Program-made: the position numbers and the translations under genes | DNA from: Acidobacteriota bacterium | Lineage (GTDB): Bacteria; Acidobacteriota; Thermoanaerobaculia; Multivoradales; JAGPDF01 | Direction of reading: 5' to 3' | Assembly (NCBI GenBank): GCA_014584695.1 | Contig: JACTMI010000008.1 | Location: 118,909-182,908 of the forward strand | DNA length: 64,000 nt | Notes under the pieces: model-generated | Database searches by the model: none | The model's input: only the letters and a program-made list of their open reading frames with translations | What the model was told of the DNA's origin: nothing | In this document: piece after piece, positions 1-10,838 of the stretch | How the letters are laid out: the number at the start of each line of letters is the position of its first letter | Numbering within the stretch: position 1 is the stretch's first letter

Positions 1-560
1 CCGCCGGATTCCGAAGACGTCACCGACCTGCTCGCGGCCTGGCGCGCGGGGGACGCGGAAGCGGAGGCCAGGCTGCTCGACCGCGCCTACGTGACGCTGC
101 GGCACATCGCGATCGCGCAGCTTCGCGCCGAGCGCCCGGGCCACACGCTGCAGCCGACGGCGCTCGTCCACGAGGCCTACCTGCGGCTGCTCGGTCAACG
201 CGAGATCGACTGGCGCGACCGCGCGCACTTCTACGGGCTCGCAGCCCTCACGATGCGACGCGTGCTCGTCGATCATGCCCGGCGACGCCTCGCGAAGAAG
301 CGCAAGGCCGGCGAGGTCGCGCCGCCTTTGACGGTGGCCGACGACTCGGGGGCGGCGATCGACCTGCTCGACCTCGATCGAACGCTGACGCGCCTCGCCG
401 AGCGGTTCCCACGCCAGGCCCGCGTCGTCGAGCTGCGCTACTTCGCCGATCTCGAGCTCGACGAGATCGCGGCGCTGCTCGAAGTGTCGGAGCGCACGGT
501 CAAGCGCGACTGGCGGTTCGCGCGGGTCTGGCTGCGGGAGGAGCTGGGCGGACCGGCCCC

Positions 561-564
<4 letters not shown>
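1..564 (+). CDS. ECF-type sigma factor, X6/TPR-kinase-associated subfamily (5' partial)
   Basis: RNA polymerase sigma factor of the sigma-70 ECF class that is typically encoded beside TPR kinases. The frame is open from the first base of the window, so the start lies upstream; the GTG at 91 falls inside the sigma-2 region and is not a credible start. Visible landmarks are the TALVHEAYLRLLGQ block, the MRRVLVDHARRR block typical of this subfamily, and a C-terminal sigma-4 helix-turn-helix (LELDEIAALLEVSERTVKRD). Its stop overlaps the GTG of the downstream kinase (GTGA), so the two are translationally coupled. I infer that the kinase and sigma factor form one signalling unit; the regulon cannot be read here. 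Confidence 0.9.
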
Positions 565-3320
<2,756 letters not shown>

Positions 3321-3351
3321 AGAGGCCCGCCCTCGCTCCTCGAACCGCTCT

Positions 3352-4320
3352 CTACCAGGACAGCGCCGGGCCCGAGCCGAAGGTGTAGCGGACGAGATGG
3401 AAGAAGAGCGGTGCGGCGAAGCAGAGGGAGTCCACTCGATCCAGGATGCCGCCGTGGCCGGCGAGGATCGTGCCGAAGTCCTTGATCCCACGGTCACGTT
3501 TGATCGCCGAGGCGACGAGACCACCCGCGAACCCGAAGAGACAGATCGCCAGAGCGAAGCCGGCCGCCTGGGCGGGCGAAAAGGGCGTGGCCCAGTGCAG
3601 CGCCGCGCCGATGGCCGTCGCGGTCGCCACACCTCCGACGAATCCCTCGACGGTCTTGCTCGGGCTCACCTGGGGCGCTATCGGCCGCCGGCCCAGGAGC
3701 TTCCCCCAGACGTACTGGAAGACGTCCGAGAGCTGAACGACGATCACGAGGAACAGCAAGAGCTTGGCATTCGCCGCCTCGCCCGCGGCAGCGGGCAGCG
3801 GCAGCATCAGGAGAGCGGGAGCATGGCTGAGGCAGTAGACGGCGATCATCAGGCCCCACTGGATCTTGGCGACCCGCTCGAGGAAGTGCCGTGTGTCACC
3901 CGCCAGGGCGCTGCGCGCCGGCACGAAGAGGAACGCGTAGACGGGGATCAAGATCGCGAACAATCCGTACCAGCGCGCCGCCACCAGCGCGTACTGCAGC
4001 GGCAGCACGACGAAGAAGCTGTAGAACAGCGTGGCGTGGTCGCCGCGCCCGGTCGGCGTCAAGGTGATGAACTCCCGCAGCGCCAGGAACGAGAGCAGGG
4101 CATAGAGCACCACCGTGCCGATCGGACCCAGCAGCAGCGCCGCGCAGAAGACCCCTACCATGACCCACCAGGCGTTGACCCGAGCGACGAGGTTCTCGAC
4201 CGTCGCGCGGGCCGCACCGGTGCCCACCCGCCGCCGCAGGATCGCCGAGACCAACGAAGCCACTGTCAGCAGCGCCAGGACGCCGCCGAGCAAGAAGCGC
4301 AGATCGTCGTCGATGCTCAT
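3352..4320 (-). CDS. cdsA: Phosphatidate cytidylyltransferase
   Basis: Inner-membrane enzyme making CDP-diacylglycerol from phosphatidate and CTP. The 322-residue protein is polytopic and ends with the CdsA signature: SAIKRDRGIKD followed by HGGILDRVD (about residues 271-297), plus an upstream SPSKTVEGFVGG block. The start ATG at 4320 overlaps the stop of the acyltransferase gene (ATGA); a longer upstream open frame is only out-of-frame readthrough of that gene. It is last in a three-gene phospholipid operon whose steps match its biochemistry. It ends 31 bp from the convergent kinase gene, with no obvious strong hairpin between them. Confidence 0.93.
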   Translation of the reverse strand: MSIDDDLRFLLGGVLALLTVASLVSAILRRRVGTGAARATVENLVARVNAWWVMVGVFCAALLLGPIGTVVLYALLSFLALREFITLTPTGRGDHATLFYSFFVVLPLQYALVAARWYGLFAILIPVYAFLFVPARSALAGDTRHFLERVAKIQWGLMIAVYCLSHAPALLMLPLPAAAGEAANAKLLLFLVIVVQLSDVFQYVWGKLLGRRPIAPQVSPSKTVEGFVGGVATATAIGAALHWATPFSPAQAAGFALAICLFGFAGGLVASAIKRDRGIKDFGTILAGHGGILDRVDSLCFAAPLFFHLVRYTFGSGPALSW

Positions 4321-5024
4321 CGCGCCTCCGCAACCTCCGCCGGCCGTGGCCGATCTCCCCAGAGCTCCACCAGGGCGCCACGCGCCCGCTCGAGAAAGGC
4401 CTCCCGCTCCTCTCCGGGCGCCAGCCGCATCGGAGCCCCGAACGTCGCGGTGGCCGAGAGCGGAACCGGGACGAATTCCCCCTTGGGCAACACGCGATTC
4501 AAGTGGTCGAGCCACACCGGCACGAGCTCGATCGCGGGGCGCGCGGCGCAGAGGTGAAACAACCCGCTCTTGAACGGCAGGGGCATTCCTCCGGGCCCGC
4601 GGGTCCCCTCCGGAAAGAGGATGAGCGAAGCCCCGCCGTCGAGCGCCGCGACGGTCGCCTCGACGGCGCGGCGCGCCGCGGTGACGATCTCTTCCCGGGG
4701 CCGGTCGCCGGCCAGCCGGCGCTCGATCAGCACGGCGCGAAAGGCCCGCTCTGCGAGCAGGCGGCGAAACGAAGTCTGACGCCAGTAGTCGGCTCCCGCC
4801 ACGGGTCGGGTTCGGGCGCGCAGAGCCGGAGGCAGCGACGACCAGAGGACGACGAAGTCGAGATGGCTGCTGTGGTTGGCGAAATAGACTCGCTGTTGCA
4901 GCTCGGGCTGACACCCCACCCAACGGGCGGTGGCGCCGGTCAACAACCAAGCGAGCGCGGCCACCGAGCGAGCGAGCCCGCGTTCGATCCGATTCGGTTC
5001 CAAGGTCTGGTCGCTAGGAAGCAT
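4317..5024 (-). CDS. 1-acyl-sn-glycerol-3-phosphate acyltransferase (PlsC-like)
   Basis: Lysophospholipid acyltransferase of 235 residues. The catalytic HX4D motif is NHSSHLD with His51 and Asp56, and the substrate-binding motif FPEGTRG lies near residues 134-141. An N-terminal hydrophobic stretch (about 20-33) suggests membrane association. It acylates lysophosphatidate or a related lysolipid to make the phosphatidate that the downstream CdsA uses. It overlaps the upstream CDP-alcohol phosphatidyltransferase by 11 bp and cdsA by 4 bp, so the three are almost certainly cotranscribed. The true acceptor could be another lysophospholipid. Confidence 0.9.
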   Translation of the reverse strand: MLPSDQTLEPNRIERGLARSVAALAWLLTGATARWVGCQPELQQRVYFANHSSHLDFVVLWSSLPPALRARTRPVAGADYWRQTSFRRLLAERAFRAVLIERRLAGDRPREEIVTAARRAVEATVAALDGGASLILFPEGTRGPGGMPLPFKSGLFHLCAARPAIELVPVWLDHLNRVLPKGEFVPVPLSATATFGAPMRLAPGEEREAFLERARGALVELWGDRPRPAEVAEAR

Positions 5025-5718
5025 CAGCGCGCCGCCGGAGCGCCTCGGCCAGCGACTGCAACCGGCGGAGGGAGGTCACCAGCGCACCCGCGGCGATGAC
5101 CGCCAGCCCGACCACCAGCGCGCCCCCCGGCGGCGCGCCGAGACCAGCCTCCAACGGACTCGCCAGCGCGGCGAGCGTCAGCGTGAACATCCGGTGCTGC
5201 TTGGCCATCGGTCCGCGAAAATCCTGGGCAAGTCCCAACGCGCCGCCGAGCTGCCGGAGATAGGCCGTACCCATCGACAGGAGCGCCGCGCACCAGCCCA
5301 GCAGCGGGCTGATCGCTCCGAGGAGTCCTTCCGACGAAAGAGCGGCGATGCCGTAGCCAGCCCCTAGCAAGAGAACGACATCAGCGAAACGGTCCGGCAC
5401 CTCGTTCCAGAGGTCGCCCGTCGCCTGCTTGCGGCCGTGCTCGACGGCGACCATGCCATCGAGGAGATTGGCGATCAACCGGAGCTGGATGCAGGCCGCG
5501 GCCGCGATCGCCCAGACCCAACGGGCAGAGGCTCCACCGCCGAGCTGGTAGAGCGCGACGGCGCCCAGCAGCGCCGACACCATGCTCGAGAGCGAGATCG
5601 CGTTGGGTCGGACCCCGGCGCGGGCGAGCCAGCGCGCCGAGGCTCGTGCCCAACCGGTCTCGCGGCTCGACAAGGGGCGGCGCGGCGCAGGGGTTCGGAC
5701 GGGCTCGATGGGTCGCAC
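5014..5718 (-). CDS. CDP-alcohol phosphatidyltransferase family protein (variant motif)
   Basis: Polytopic membrane protein of 234 residues that transfers a phosphatidyl (or similar) group from a CDP-alcohol. The family motif D-G-x2-A-R-x8-G-x3-D-x3-D is present in modified form: Asp87, Gly88, Ala91, Val92 in place of Arg, Gly101, Asn105 in place of Asp, and Asp109 (segment LLDGMVAVEHGRKQATGDLW). The start chosen is the GTG at 5718 because sequence upstream of it looks non-coding; no convincing ribosome site was seen, so the start is uncertain. It begins the operon with PlsC and CdsA. The alcohol substrate cannot be told; phosphatidylglycerol-phosphate or inositol-type products are possible. 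Confidence 0.85.
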   Translation of the reverse strand: MRPIEPVRTPAPRRPLSSRETGWARASARWLARAGVRPNAISLSSMVSALLGAVALYQLGGGASARWVWAIAAAACIQLRLIANLLDGMVAVEHGRKQATGDLWNEVPDRFADVVLLLGAGYGIAALSSEGLLGAISPLLGWCAALLSMGTAYLRQLGGALGLAQDFRGPMAKQHRMFTLTLAALASPLEAGLGAPPGGALVVGLAVIAAGALVTSLRRLQSLAEALRRRADAS

Positions 5719-6123
5719 CGCGCGGAGGATACCCGAGAAGCTCGAGGGCAAGGCCCTCCCGCGCAGCGGTCTCGGTGGCGGCGCGCTCTTGGCGCGAAGC
5801 CTCCCGAGGTCAGAGCTTCGACGCGCGGGCCAGGTGCCCTCTGGAGTCGGCCCTGGACCGCCCGGCACGTTCCGTTCACCAGGAACCCGGGCGGCACGAT
5901 GCGAAGGCCGCGACCCATGCAGACCGGAAACGCCTCTCGTGCGCCCCGACTCGCGGCGATTCGGTTGGCACCTCGACGCAGCCGCTGCGTCTTCCGGTCG
6001 AGTCGACGCGAGCGGGCGGGTCGAGGACGGACAGGGCCGTCGCCTGGCCGAGTTTGCTTCAACGACGCGCTTGCGACTAGAATGCGCATTGAAGCTCTCC
6101 CGACCGACCGAAAAGAGGCCGAT
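5719..6123. other. Intergenic region between divergent genes
   Basis: About 405 bp separate the phospholipid operon (minus) from the IPTL-CTERM gene (plus). Apart from the plus-strand promoter at 6054-6083 I see no gene, hairpin or repeat. The minus-strand operon promoter must lie here but no hexamer pair stands out. Confidence 0.5.
6054..6083 (+). promoter_or_regulatory. Candidate sigma-70 promoter of the IPTL-CTERM gene
   Basis: TTGCTT (6054-6059) and TAGAAT (6078-6083) are separated by 18 bp and lie 41 bp upstream of the ATG at 6124. The -10 sits in an AT-richer patch of otherwise very GC-rich DNA, and the 11-mer CTAGAATGCGC recurs in front of the giant gene that starts at 42365. Confidence 0.5.
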
Positions 6124-6708
6124 ATGCGATTCTTCCGTAGACCCGTCTCGCTCCTCGTCGTCGCGCTGGTCGCTGCCGCACCGCTCGCCGCCGGGACCTT
6201 CACGGCGTCCGTCGACGGCTTCGTCGGGCCGGGCGATCCCAACATGCTGGTCGCCATCATCTCGACGCCGAATTGCACCGGGGGCTACGGTTCGGTCGAC
6301 GTCTTCTACGATCTCTACGCGCTGGCGGTCGGCGAAGCCGGAACCTACCAAGTGGAGCTCCTGAGCTCGACGGGGAACACGGCCTTCTACCTCTACGAGA
6401 ACACCTTCAATCCAGGTGCGGCGGCGGACAACTGCTACGCTGCCTCGAACTCCGGTAACCCGCAGGTCGTCTCCGTTCAGCTGAACCCCGGGACGCAGTA
6501 CTTCGTCGCCGCGATCGACGACACCTTCGCTCAACTCGGGGACAGCTACACGCTCTCGGTCGAAGGTCCGGGTCCGATCAGCCTGGGCGACTACGTCCCC
6601 CCCATCATCCAGGAGATTCCCACGCTGTCGACCTGGAGCTTGGGAGCTCTGGGGCTCGCGCTCGCGCTCCTCGGGCTCGTCTTGGTGCGGCGGCGCGCCG
6701 TCGCCTGA
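6124..6708 (+). CDS. Secreted protein with IPTL-CTERM sorting tail
   Basis: 194-residue exported protein of unknown function. Residues 1-23 (MRFFRRPVSLLVVALVAAAPLAAG) form a signal peptide. The middle is a beta-rich domain resembling bacterial pre-peptidase-type domains (YFVAAIDDTFAQLGDSYTLSVEG). The end carries the IPTL-CTERM signal: IPTLSTWSLGAL, a hydrophobic helix and a terminal RRR cluster. Proteins with this tail are thought to be processed and sorted at the cell surface by an exosortase-like system. ATG 6124 is preceded by an AAGAGG site. The gene stands alone behind its own promoter. A second IPTL-CTERM protein lies at 51012-52316. Confidence 0.85.
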   Translation: MRFFRRPVSLLVVALVAAAPLAAGTFTASVDGFVGPGDPNMLVAIISTPNCTGGYGSVDVFYDLYALAVGEAGTYQVELLSSTGNTAFYLYENTFNPGAAADNCYAASNSGNPQVVSVQLNPGTQYFVAAIDDTFAQLGDSYTLSVEGPGPISLGDYVPPIIQEIPTLSTWSLGALGLALALLGLVLVRRRAVA

Positions 6709-6728
6709 AATCTTGCGCGTCGGGCGCT

Positions 6729-9700
6729 CTATGGCGCCCGGCACGCATCGCCGTAGAGCAGCGCCGATCGGGTCTCGTGCCACCAAGCGTCGGCGCCTGC
6801 CATGCTGGACCCGGTGATCGATTCGTCGCCACGCCGACGGACCTCGAGGAGCACTTCCGGCGTCCCGGTCAGCCAGGTCAGGGCCTCACCTCCGCGCAGC
6901 CACTCGAACCGCGGTTGCCGCGACAGCTCGCGCAGTAGCTCGATCCCCAGGCGGTAGCCGTCCGCGACGTCGGGATCCGTCACCTCGATCCGGAACCCCG
7001 CGCACTCGACATCGCGGTACTTGGGATCAGGCGCCTCCGGAGAGGCTCGCGGCGTGAATCGCGTCGGCGCGAGCCGGAAGCCGGGCACGGTGACCGCCAC
7101 TTGCGCCGGGTCGAGCCAGGGAGCGCCGATGCGCAAGAACGGTGCTTCGGTGCCCCGCCCCTCCGAGACGTTCGTCGCCTCGAGCAACGCGATCCCGGGG
7201 TAGGCGAGCGCCGCCTCGGCGCTGCGCAGGTTCGGCGACGGCGCTACCCACCGCCGCCCCGTCGCCGGCCAGGTCATCTCCCGGCGCCAGCCCGCCATCG
7301 GGACCACCGTGAGCCGCGCCGGCCGCGCCCGCCGAGCGTTGGCGTAGCGCGCCATCTCGCCCATCGTCAGGCCGTGAACCAACGGCCCGGGGGCGCGACT
7401 GACCAGACTGAGTGGGACCTCCTCGGGCGGCGCCCGCCGAGGTCCGGCGACCCTCCTGCCCCCGAGCGGGTTGGGGCGGTCGAGCACGATCAACTCGATG
7501 TCCGCCTCCGCGGCCGCGTCGAGGCAGAGCAAGAGCGTGCTCGCGTAGGTGTAGAAGCGGACCCCGGCATCCTGCAGATCGAACACCAGCGCATCGAGGC
7601 CCGCCAGATCCTCCGCCGTCGGCTGCGGGTGACCTCCGTAGAGGCTCACCACCGGCAGTCCGCTCTCGCCGTCGATGCCGCTCGGGACACTCTCTCCCGC
7701 CGCCGCCAACCCGCGCAGCCCGTGTTCCGGCGAGAACAGCCGGACGAGATCGAGCCCCTGTTCGCGCAACACCGCGATCGCGTGGCGGCCGTCCGTGGTG
7801 ACCGAGGCGGCATGGGCGACCAGACCGAGCCGCTTGCCCGCGAGCGGCGCGGCATCTCCGGCCGCGATCCGATCGAGCCCGACCTGCACGGCGGCGGGGC
7901 CTCCGACTTCGATCTCTCGGTCCGGATCCGACAGAGCCCGGATCACGGCGTCCGCTAGCGCCGGTCGCACCGCCGCGATCTTCCGGTTCTCTCGCGTCGG
8001 GTGGACACGGTTCGTGAGCAGGATGAGGAACAGGTCGCGCCCCGGGTCGATCCAGATCGACGTCCCGGTGAAGCCGGTGTGCCCGAACGAGTCGCCCGAG
8101 AAGAGCTCCCCGGCCGAGGATCCGGACGGCGACTTGGTATCCCAGCCGAGCGCCCGCGAGGAGCCCTCCGGGCTCCCCGCCGCCCGCGTGAACAGCTCGA
8201 CCGTCTCTCGCCGCACGATCCGCTGGCCGCCGTAGGCCCCTTTCCAGAGCAGCATCTGCGCGAACCGCGCGAGGTCCCGCGCCGTTCCGAACAGTCCGGC
8301 GTGCGGCGCGACGCCGCCCAGCGCGAATGCGTTCTCGTCGTGGACCTCGCCGTGGACGACGCGTCCGCGCCAGGGATCGAATTCCGTCGGCGCGATGCGC
8401 GTCGCGAGCCGGGCCTCCGGCCGCCATCCCGTATCTCGCATGCCGAGCGGCTCGAACAGTCGCTCGCGCACCAACTCGTCGACGGGCCGGCCGGCGACGC
8501 GCTCGAGAACCTCCCCGAGCAGCAGGATGCCGAGGTCGCTGTACCTCATCTGCGCGCCCGGCTCCGAGACGAGCGGCATCGAATAGATGCGGTCCAGAAA
8601 CGCCGCGCGGCCGGAGAGCTCGCGATAGAGCGGCGCCCACCAGTCGATCCCCGAGCTGTGGGTCAGCAGGTGACGGACGGTGACGCGGTCCTTCCCGCTT
8701 CCAGCGAAGCGCGGGAGAAAGCTCGCCACGCGAGCGTCGAGATCGAGCCGCCCCTCGTCGACCAGCAACATCGCCGCGGTGGTCGTCGCAACGACCTTGG
8801 TCAGGCTCGCGAGATCGTAGATCGTGTCGGCCTCGACCTGGGGGGCATCCGGCGCATAGGTCTGCCGTCCGAAAGGCCGCAAGTGCGCGAGCCGGCCGTT
8901 CCTGCCGATCGCCACGACTCCGCCCGGGAAGGCGCCGTCGGCCACCGCCGCCGCGATCAGCCGGTCGACCTCGGCCAGCCCCTCCGGCCGGAAGCCCGCG
9001 GTTTCCGGCGAGGAGGGCTCCAACTCGAGGCGGCGCGCCGGCCGCTCGATGCCATGTCCGAACGGCGCGACGCCCGGGATCGTGACCGGCAGCTTGCCGG
9101 CGATCGGATGCTCTCCGAACAGCGCCGCGACCGCCGCGCGCTGGCTCGACTCCTCCGCCCCGTAGGCGCACAGATAGACGGGCACGGAGGGGAACTGGGT
9201 GAGCAGATACGGGCTGCCGTACGAGACCACGATCACCGGCGTGCCGCCGGCGGCGAGCCGCTCGACCAGCGCCGCGTGCGTCGCGTCCATGTCGGCGCGC
9301 CCCTTCGACGAGGTCACGCGGACGAAGGCCGAGACGACGACGTGCGTGAAGCCGGGAGCGAGAGCGGCGATCTCGCCGGCGGTCACCTCGGAGATCGCCG
9401 GTCCGAGCCGCTTGGTCATCGACACGGCGCCCCTGCGCGCCAGCTCGGCCTCCGGCAGCCCGACGATCGCCGCGTTGACCCAGTCGCTCGAGGCCACCAG
9501 GTGGAGGATCCGCAGCGGGTCCTCGATCCGCAGCGGCAGCGTCCGCCGGTCGTCGCGCACCAGCGTGATCGCCGCGCGCGCGATCTCGTCGGCGCGCCGC
9601 AGGTCGTCCGGGCGACCGATGTCCGAGCGGCGGGCCCGGAGCTCCCGCTCGCGCTCGGCGCGGCTCCGATGGAGCCCGAGGCGCGCCTTGGCGGCGAGGA

Positions 9701-10838
9701 TCCGCGCCACCGACGCCTCGATCCGCTCGGGCGTGAGCAGCCCCTCCTCGACCGCGCGCAGCAGCGACCGCACCGCCACGCGGGGGTCGGCGGGCAGCAG
9801 GACGACGTCGGCCCCGGCCGCGACGGCCTCGACCACCGCCTCGCCCATCCACACGCCGCCGACGCCGCGCATCTCCATCGCGTCGGTCACCACCAAGCCG
9901 TCGAAGCCGAGCTCGCCGCGCAGCAGGCCGGTCGAGATCGGGCGGGATAGCGTCGCCGGCCGGCCGCTCGGATCGAGCGCCGGCACGGCGAGGTGACCGA
10001 CCATCACCGAGTCGACGCCGGCGGCGATCGCGGCGCGGAACGGTGCGAGCTCGACCCGATCGAGCCGCGCGCGGTCACCCGGAATCGTCGGCAGCTCGAG
10101 GTGGCTGTCGAGCGCGGTCTCGCCGTGGCCGGGGAAGTGCTTGGCGGAGGTCAGGATCCCCCCAGCTCGCGCCCCTTCGACGAAGGCGGCGACCAGCTCC
10201 GCGACCAGCTCGGGCCGTTCGCCGAACGAGCGCAGGTTGATGATTGGATTGGCGGGGTCGCTGTTGACGTCGGCGACCGGGGCGAAAGCCCAGTGGATCC
10301 CGGCCGCGCGCCCCTCGCGGGCCGTCAGCTCGCCTGCGAAGCGCGCCGCCGCGACGGACCGCGTCGCACCCAGCGCCATCGCGTCGGGCAGCGGCGTCGA
10401 ACCCGACACCACCCGGAAGGAGAGGCTCCGCTCGAGATCGGAGGCCACCAGGAGCGGCACCGGTGCGGCATCCTCGAGCTCGGCGATCAGCCGCGGGATC
10501 GAATCGACCTCCGAGCGGAAGAGCACGACGCCACCCACGCCGAGCTCGGAGACCTCGGCGGCGAGCGCCCGGCGCTCCGGAGTGGCGGGATGGTCAGGGC
10601 GCCCGTAGGCCCGCACCATCACCATCTGCCCGACCCGGCCGGCGAGGTCGAGGCGGCGAAGCGTCGCTTCCGCCCAGGCTCGGCCGTCCGCATCGAGGCC
10701 GTCGAAGGCCAGGCGGAGGGAATCGGGTCCCGGCGCCTCGGGCGAGCTCCCGACACCGCCCGACCGGCAGGCCCAAGTGCCAGCCGCCAGCACCAGGACG
10801 CCGGCCGACAACAGACCCCTCCAACGCCGGGCGCTCAC
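6729..10838 (-). CDS. Three-domain muropeptide hydrolase: NagZ-like GH3 + AmiE-like beta-lactamase fold + NamZ-like GH171 (DUF1343)
   Basis: A single 1369-residue exported protein. Signal sequence with Cys24 (AAGTWAC), a possible but imperfect lipobox. About 50-600: GH3 beta-N-acetylglucosaminidase with KHFPGHGET near 232 (NagZ His loop) and nucleophile Asp in VTDAMEM near 316. About 610-980: beta-lactamase/serine-hydrolase fold with SLTK near 678, YSD, and HTG near 919. About 999-1369: DUF1343/GH171, with LFSPEHGLRG, GVRFYTY, DRPNPLGG, PSPNLRS and SEGRGTEAPF. In Bacillus subtilis these are three adjacent genes, amiE-nagZ-namZ, which release GlcNAc, MurNAc and the peptide from cell-wall fragments. 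GTG 10838 is chosen for its GGGGGA site and the GTGA overlap with the upstream peptidase. Confidence 0.9.
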   Translation of the reverse strand: MSARRWRGLLSAGVLVLAAGTWACRSGGVGSSPEAPGPDSLRLAFDGLDADGRAWAEATLRRLDLAGRVGQMVMVRAYGRPDHPATPERRALAAEVSELGVGGVVLFRSEVDSIPRLIAELEDAAPVPLLVASDLERSLSFRVVSGSTPLPDAMALGATRSVAAARFAGELTAREGRAAGIHWAFAPVADVNSDPANPIINLRSFGERPELVAELVAAFVEGARAGGILTSAKHFPGHGETALDSHLELPTIPGDRARLDRVELAPFRAAIAAGVDSVMVGHLAVPALDPSGRPATLSRPISTGLLRGELGFDGLVVTDAMEMRGVGGVWMGEAVVEAVAAGADVVLLPADPRVAVRSLLRAVEEGLLTPERIEASVARILAAKARLGLHRSRAERERELRARRSDIGRPDDLRRADEIARAAITLVRDDRRTLPLRIEDPLRILHLVASSDWVNAAIVGLPEAELARRGAVSMTKRLGPAISEVTAGEIAALAPGFTHVVVSAFVRVTSSKGRADMDATHAALVERLAAGGTPVIVVSYGSPYLLTQFPSVPVYLCAYGAEESSQRAAVAALFGEHPIAGKLPVTIPGVAPFGHGIERPARRLELEPSSPETAGFRPEGLAEVDRLIAAAVADGAFPGGVVAIGRNGRLAHLRPFGRQTYAPDAPQVEADTIYDLASLTKVVATTTAAMLLVDEGRLDLDARVASFLPRFAGSGKDRVTVRHLLTHSSGIDWWAPLYRELSGRAAFLDRIYSMPLVSEPGAQMRYSDLGILLLGEVLERVAGRPVDELVRERLFEPLGMRDTGWRPEARLATRIAPTEFDPWRGRVVHGEVHDENAFALGGVAPHAGLFGTARDLARFAQMLLWKGAYGGQRIVRRETVELFTRAAGSPEGSSRALGWDTKSPSGSSAGELFSGDSFGHTGFTGTSIWIDPGRDLFLILLTNRVHPTRENRKIAAVRPALADAVIRALSDPDREIEVGGPAAVQVGLDRIAAGDAAPLAGKRLGLVAHAASVTTDGRHAIAVLREQGLDLVRLFSPEHGLRGLAAAGESVPSGIDGESGLPVVSLYGGHPQPTAEDLAGLDALVFDLQDAGVRFYTYASTLLLCLDAAAEADIELIVLDRPNPLGGRRVAGPRRAPPEEVPLSLVSRAPGPLVHGLTMGEMARYANARRARPARLTVVPMAGWRREMTWPATGRRWVAPSPNLRSAEAALAYPGIALLEATNVSEGRGTEAPFLRIGAPWLDPAQVAVTVPGFRLAPTRFTPRASPEAPDPKYRDVECAGFRIEVTDPDVADGYRLGIELLRELSRQPRFEWLRGGEALTWLTGTPEVLLEVRRRGDESITGSSMAGADAWWHETRSALLYGDACRAP

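Noticed and set aside
4321..4950. N-terminal extension of the CdsA frame
   Set aside because: It is the out-of-frame reading of the PlsC gene; the ATGA overlap gives a clear CdsA start.
7027..9852. 941-codon minus-strand frame inside the muropeptide hydrolase
   Set aside because: Same strand, other frame of a gene with three recognisable domains; translation is Arg/Gly/Ala-rich noise.
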